Positions 59,081-64,000 of a stretch of DNA of 64,000 nucleotides are shown piece by piece. The notes beneath the pieces are model-generated. The model was not told where the DNA came from and searched no databases. It saw only the letters and a program-made list of their open reading frames with translations. How positions within the stretch are numbered: position 1 is the stretch's first letter; each line of letters begins with the position of its first letter. Position numbers and translations under genes: made by a program. Origin of the DNA: CAVRIA01 sp963721115. GTDB lineage: Bacteria > Desulfobacterota > Binatia > HRBIN30 > CADEER01. The DNA lies in the NCBI GenBank assembly GCA_963721115.1, contig CAVRIA010000008.1, positions 521,796 to 585,795 of the forward strand. The letters run 5' to 3'.

Positions 59081-59200
59081 GATGTTCTCCTTTTCGGTCC
59101 AGGTGACAGAGCGGCTGCATGAGCCGCCCGCGGAAACCACTCGCCCACGGACCACCGTGGCTGCGTGGTTGTGTGTACTTGTACAAGGCCGCGGCACCGG

Positions 59201-59237
59201 CCGTAAGCTCGGACTACTACGCGCGTGGTTGTACGCG
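59201..59237 (+). repeat. Dispersed intergenic repeat, copy 2
   Basis: Starts CCGTAAGCTCGGACTACTAC and matches 28148-28184 at 36 of 37 bases. Here the second part (GCGCGTGGTTGTACGCGC) forms a six-base stem around GGTTGT. It lies upstream of the exported protein gene at 59080. A perfect palindrome CTTGTACAAG precedes it at 59178-59187. Confidence 0.7.
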
Positions 59238-59319
59238 CACAGTCGTACGATGCCGCCGCCGGAGATCGGCGATCTCGAGAGGAGCTCACAGCCAACCGAA
59301 CAGCGGTAAGCTCGGAGCT

Positions 59320-62300
59320 CTACCGGCGCAGGGTCTTGCGCGACAACCGGCGGCGCCGCCGCCACAGTAAGACGATCGGGAGCGCGAGCAGCCATGCCCG
59401 GTGCGTTCCACCCGGCGCGGTCACCTGACAGCCGTCATGGTGTTTGCCGCCTGGACTCCGGCTGGGGGTCCTGGTCGGCGTCCCCGTAACCGTGACGGTG
59501 GCCGACGGCGGCAGCGGCGTCCTGGTCGGAGTCGGAGATGCGGTTCGCACCGCGCCGACCTCTATCGAACCATCGACGCACGCGGCCGACAGCGCGTCAT
59601 TCGCGCCGGAGGTGGCGCAAACCAGCGGATACGCGCCCGAGGTAGCATTGAGGGCGACGCTGATCTCACAGCTGTAGAGGATGGAGCCGTCCGGAATTGG
59701 ATCGGGATTGCCGGACGCGAGAAGGAGTGCGCGCAGCGTACAGAAGCCAGCTTCGTCACAGTCGAGCGTGAAGGTCGCATCCTTGTAGATCTCCGGATTC
59801 ACCGTGCAGCTCGGTTGGCCATCGGCGGCGGTGGCGAACCGGATCTCGGGACCCAGTATGATGATTTTGTTCATCGTTCCGACGACGTCGACCGTCGTCC
59901 GTAGCACCACATCGATCAGCGTGGTTTCACCTCGCAGGCCGATCGCCGAACCGACGACAAATGTCATATCGGCGCCACCCACGGTTGGCGTGCTGGTAGC
60001 CATGGGTGTGGGCGTCGGTGTCGGTGCCTCGGTCCCGGTTGGGGTGACGATCGGCCGGGGCGTCGGTGTGTCCGTGGGCATCGCGGTAGCCGTCTGCGTC
60101 GCTGTGGCCGTACTGGTCGGTGTCGCAGCCGGCGTGTTGGTCGGGGGCTGAGGCGGCGTGGGAGTCGGCGTCCCTGTCGGTGTTGTGGTCGGGGTCTGCG
60201 TCGGCGTCGATGTCGGTGTCTCAATCGGTGTCGTCGTCGCGGTGCTGGTGGGCGTCGCGGTCGCAGTACTCTTTGCGGTGGCGGTCGGGGTCTCGCTCGG
60301 CGTCGCCGGTGGCGTACCGGTCGGAGTCCCCGTCGGTGTCGTGGGCGCCGTCTGCGTCGGGGTCGACGTTGGCGCCTGCGTCGGTGTTGTCGTCGCGGTG
60401 CCGGTTGACGTCGCGGTGGCCGTACTGATCGGTGGCGCGGTCGGCGTGGCGGTCGGGATCTGCGTCGGCATGGGAGTCGGTGTTTCGGTCGCGGTTGCGG
60501 TGGCTGTGCTCACCGGTGTCGCCGTGGGCAAATCGGTTGGAATGGTGGTGGTGGTCGGCGTGGTGGTTGAGGTCTGCGTCGGCGTCGATGTCGGTGTCTC
60601 CATCGATGTGCTCGTCGCCGTTGGCGTACCGGTCGGAGTTTGAGTCGGTGTATCTGTCACGGTCGCTGTGGCCGTGCCTGTCGGTGTCGCCGTGAGCGTC
60701 TCGGTCGGGGTTGCGGTGGCGGTGCTGGGGGGCGTCGCGGTCGACGTCCGAGACGGCGTGTCTGTCGCAGTCGCCGGGGCTGTTGGCGTCTCCGTCGGAG
60801 TTTCCGTCGGCGTCGCGATCGCGGTCGACGTCGGAGTTTCGGTCGCGGTACCGGTCGGCGTCGCCCTGGGCGTGTTCGTTGGTGTGGCCGTAGGCGTCTC
60901 GGTCGGGGTTGCGGTGGCGGTACTCACGGATGTCGCTGTCGGCGTATCGGTGGGGTTGCCGGTCGGCGTCGCAGTCGGCGTACTGGTCGATGTCCCGGTC
61001 GGTGTCTGAGTCCATGTGGGAGTCGGCGTATCGGTCGCCGTCGCCGCACCCGTTGGGGTATCGGTGGGAGTTGCCGTGGGTGTGTTCGTCGCGGTCTGAG
61101 TCGCCGTCTCGGTCGGCGTGGCTATCGGCGTCTCGGTGGGCGTCTCCGTGGGAGTGTTCGTCGGCGTAACCGTGCGCGTCTCGCTCGGGGTTGCGGTGGC
61201 GGTACTCGTGGGTGTCGCCGTCGGCGTATCCGTCGAAGCTACAGTGGGGGTGTTCGTCGGGGTCTGAGTCGGCGTGTCGGTCGCCGTCGCCGTAACCGTT
61301 GGGGTCTCGGTCGGTGTGTCGGTGGGCGTTCTGGTCGGCGTGACGTCGGTGTCGCCGTCGAAGTGTCAGTCGCAGTGCCGGTCGCTGTCGCCGTGGCTGT
61401 CGGGGTCCGTCGGGTGTCGGTCGGCGTCTTCGTCGGCGTGTCAGTGGCGGTGCTGGTCGGCGTGACTGTCGGGGTGTGAGTCGGCGTGTCGGTCGTCGTC
61501 GGTGTCGGTGTGGCGCTCGTGGTTCGGTCGTACGGTTGGCGTCATCCGTGGAGTTTCGGTCGGCGTCTCGGTCGGGGTCTGAGTCGGCGTGTCGGTCGCC
61601 GTCGCCGTAGCGGTCGGTCGGCGTCTCCGTCGGGGTCTCAGTCGGCGTGTCGGTCGCCGTCGCCGTAACCGTTGGGGTCGCCGTCGGCGTGTCAGTGGCC
61701 GTGCTGGTTGGCGTGACTGTCGGCGTCTCCGTCGGCGTGTCGGTGACGGTGCTGGTCGCCGTGGCTGTCGGCGTCTCCGTCGGGGTGTCCGTGGCGGTGC
61801 TGGTCACCGTGGCTGTCGGGGTATCCGTCGGCGTGTCGGTCGGGGTTTGAGTCGGTGTGTAGGTCGGCGTCAACGTGGCGGTTGGCGTCTCCGTCGGGGT
61901 GTCGGTGGCGGTGCTGGTCGCCGTGGCTGTCGGGGTGTCCGTCGGCGTGTCAGTCGGGGTTTGAGTCGGTGTGTAGGTCGGCGTCGCCGTGGCAGTTGGC
62001 GTCTCCGTCGGGGTGTCGGTGGCGGTGCTGGTAACGGTCGGAGTCTCCGTCGGGGTGTCAGTCGGCGTGTCGGTCGCAGTCGGCGTGACCGTCGGAGTCT
62101 CCGTCGGAGTCCCAGTCGGCGTGTCGGTTGGGGTCTGAGTCGGCGTCAGAGTGGGGGTGTCGGTCGCAGTCGGTGTTGCCGTCGGGGTCTCGGTCGGGGT
62201 CAGAGTCGGCGTAGCGGTCGCCGTCGCCGTAGCCGTTGGGGTCTCCGTCGGCGTGTCAGTGGGCGTGCTGGTCGGCGTGACGGTCGGCGTTTGCGTCGGT

Positions 62301-64000
62301 GTGTCGGTCGGCGTGGCGTCGGTGTCGGCGTCTGAGTCGGTGTGTCGCGTCGCCGTCGCCGTGGCTGTTGGCGTGTCCGTCGGGGTGTCGGTGGCGGTGC
62401 TGGTCGGCGTGACGGTCGGAGTCTGAGTCGGCGTGTCGGTCGCCGTCGCCGTCACCGTTGGGGTCTCCGTCGGTGTGTCGGTCGCCGTCGCGTGCGTCGG
62501 CGTCTCCGTCGGGTGTCCGTCGGCGTATCGGTCGGTGCTGGTCGGCGTGACCGTCGGCGTCTCGGTCGGCGTCCGTCGGCGTGTCGGTTGGGGTTTCCGT
62601 CGGTGTGTCGGTCGCCGTCGCCGTGGCTGTTGGCGTCTCCGTCGGGGTTTCCGTTGGGGTGTCGGTGGCGTGTGCTGGTCGCCGTGGCTGTTGGGGTCTC
62701 GGTCGGCGTTTCCGTCGGCGTGACCGTCGGTGTGTCGGTCGGAGTGCTGAGTCGGCGTCTCCGTCGGAGTGCCGTGCGGTTGGCGTGTCCGTCGGAGTGT
62801 CGGTCGGCGTCTGTCGGCGTGTCGGTCGGGGTCTGAGTCGGGTGTCGGTCGCCGTCGCCGTGGCTGTTGGCGTCTCCGTCGGAGTTTCGGTCGGCGTCGC
62901 GGTCGGCGTGTCGGTCGGGGTCTCAGTCGGCGTGTCGGTCGCTGTCGCCGTACGGTTGGGTCTCGTCGGCGTGTCGGTCGCGTGCTGTCGGCGTGACGGT
63001 CGGCGTCTGCGTCGGCGTGTCGGTCGCGTCGCCGTGGCGGTCGGCGTCTCCGTCGGGGTGTCCGTCGGCGTGTCGGTCGGCGTGTCGGTCGGGTGTCGTG
63101 GCGGTCGGCGTGACGGTCGGCGTCTCCGTCGGCGTCGCCGTCGGCGTGTCGGTCGGGGTCTGAGTCGGTGTGTCGGTCGCGGTCGGCGTCGCCGTTGGCG
63201 TCTCCGTCGGGGTGTCGGTCGGCGTTGCTGGTCGGCGTGTCGGTCGGGGTCTGAGTCGGTGTGTCCGTCGCCGTCGCCGTGCGGTTGGCGTCTCCGTCGG
63301 GGTTTCCGTCGGCGTTGCTGTCGGCGTGTCGGTCGGGGTCTGGGTCGGCGTGTCGGTCGCCGTCGCCGTGGCGGTTGGGGTCTCCGTCGGGGTTTCCGTC
63401 GGCGTCTGTCGGTGTGTCGGTGGGGTGTCTGCGTCGGCGTGTCGGTGGCGGTCGCCGTAGCGGTTGGCGTCTCCGTCGGGGTGTCCGTCGGCGTGTCGGT
63501 GGCGTCGGTCGGCGTGACGGTCGGGGTCTGAGTCGGCGTGTCGGTCGCCGTCGCCGTCACCGTTGGTGTCTCCGTCGGGGTTTCAGTCGGCGTTGCCGTC
63601 GGTGTGTCGGTCGGGGTCTGGGTCGGCGTATCCGTCGCCGTCGCCGTGGCGGTTGGAGTCTCCGTCGGGGTTTCGGTCGGCGTGCTGTCGGCGTGTCGGT
63701 CGGGGTTCCGTCGGCGTGTCGGTGGGGGTCTGAGTCGGCGTATCCGTCGCCGTCGCCGTGGCGGTTGGAGTCTCCGTCGGGGTGCGTGTCGGTCGGCGTC
63801 TGTCGGGTGTTGGTCGGCGTGTCGGTCGGGGTCTGAGTCGGCGTATCCGTCGCCGTCGCCGTGGCGGTTGGAGTCTCCGTCGGGGTTTCGGTCGGCGTTG
63901 CTGTCGGTGTGTCGGTCGGGGTCTGAGTCGGCGTATCGGTCGCTGTCGCCGTAGCGGTTGGTGTCTCCGTCGGGGTTTCGGTCGGCGTTGCTGTCGGTGT
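59320..64000 (-). CDS. Giant Thr-Pro repeat surface protein, MYXO-CTERM-like end
   Basis: The C-terminal part of a very large exported protein whose N-terminus lies beyond the right edge. Most of it is a Thr-Pro stalk with units such as TPTDTPTETPTATATATDTP (60.0-64.0 kb). After the stalk is a folded domain of about 140 residues (MTFVVGSAIGLRGETTLIDV to GSIEVGAV) that looks cohesin-like, then a short Thr-Pro linker. The end has a Cys, a hydrophobic helix and an Arg cluster (CQVTAPGG, AWLLALPIVLLW, RRRRR), the layout of MYXO-CTERM sorting tails. Several frame changes interrupt the stalk between about 61 and 64 kb, and repeat miscounts are likely. The frame from 60927 to 59320 is intact. Function is presumably a cell-surface stalk or adhesin. 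Confidence 0.75.
60020..64000. repeat. Thr-Pro coding tandem array (12-nt and 90-nt periods)
   Basis: About 4 kb of tandem repeats built on a 12-base unit like GTCGGCGTGTCG. Toward the right edge a 90-base higher-order unit (30 codons) appears: matching positions recur at 63541, 63631, 63846 and 63936, with intervening copies shifted by indels. The minus strand encodes Thr-Pro repeats; the plus strand is also open for long stretches as Val-Gly-Val-Ser repeats, a by-product of the repeat composition. Confidence 0.9.

Noticed and set aside
61589..62335. Arg/Gly-rich plus-strand repeat protein
   Set aside because: It is a third-frame translation of the Thr-Pro array with no start context or folded domain.
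60020..64000. CRISPR array
   Set aside because: The repeats are contiguous 12-nt and 90-nt units without unique spacers, they encode Thr-Pro repeats, and no cas gene is present.

Overview
The window is a high-GC stretch from a Gram-negative (outer-membrane) bacterium. The clues are an RlpA-type lipoprotein, a cyclic beta-1,2-glucan synthase, a wax ester synthase/DGAT, and a Thr-Pro repeat surface protein ending in a MYXO-CTERM-like tail. Together they fit a deltaproteobacterial-type lineage such as Myxococcota or Binatota, but no ribosomal or marker gene is present and this placement is tentative. Many genes carry one-base indels, often in short A, T or G runs. They look like unpolished long-read consensus errors more than true decay. 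Genes split this way are reported here as single CDSs.

0-5.8 kb: a partial cytochrome P450 (minus), a ribbon-helix-helix/MazF toxin-antitoxin pair with a good promoter, a GT-C-like multi-membrane protein, a SYLF-domain protein and a small exported protein. 5.8-13.2 kb (minus): a surface-glycan cluster with a sugar N-formyltransferase, a sulfatase-fold membrane enzyme with a Thr at the nucleophile position, an ArnC/GtrB-like glycosyltransferase, a DegT/VioA-like aminotransferase and a YfhO-like membrane protein. The aminotransferase and formyltransferase suggest an N-formylated 4-amino-4,6-dideoxysugar. 13.5-23.5 kb: a 2945-residue cyclic beta-1,2-glucan synthase behind a zinc-ribbon metallopeptidase. 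23.6-29.8 kb: a CheB-CheR-PAS-histidine kinase fusion overlapping a FixJ-type response regulator, then a wax ester synthase.

30-57 kb: about 27 kb of minus-strand genes that read as an ion-gradient and energy-reserve island. It has a CPA1 antiporter, an APC permease, a complete N-type (alternative) F1Fo-ATPase operon in the order D-C-Q-R-B-E-F-A-G, a TIGR00341 protein, a PF10091/GH144-like glucanase, DUF2254 and YihY membrane proteins, PPK2, a plasma-membrane-type H+-ATPase, acetate kinase, a HAD protein, alpha-glucan phosphorylase, phosphoglucomutase and transketolase. The plausible joint role is to mobilise glycogen and polyphosphate to supply ATP, and to use that ATP to hold ion gradients under starvation or stress.

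57-64 kb (minus): small membrane and exported proteins, RlpA, and the C-terminus of a giant Thr-Pro repeat protein whose DNA is a 12-nt/90-nt tandem array running off the right edge. A short dispersed motif with hairpin potential recurs just upstream of several minus-strand genes (28.1, 33.2 and 59.2 kb).
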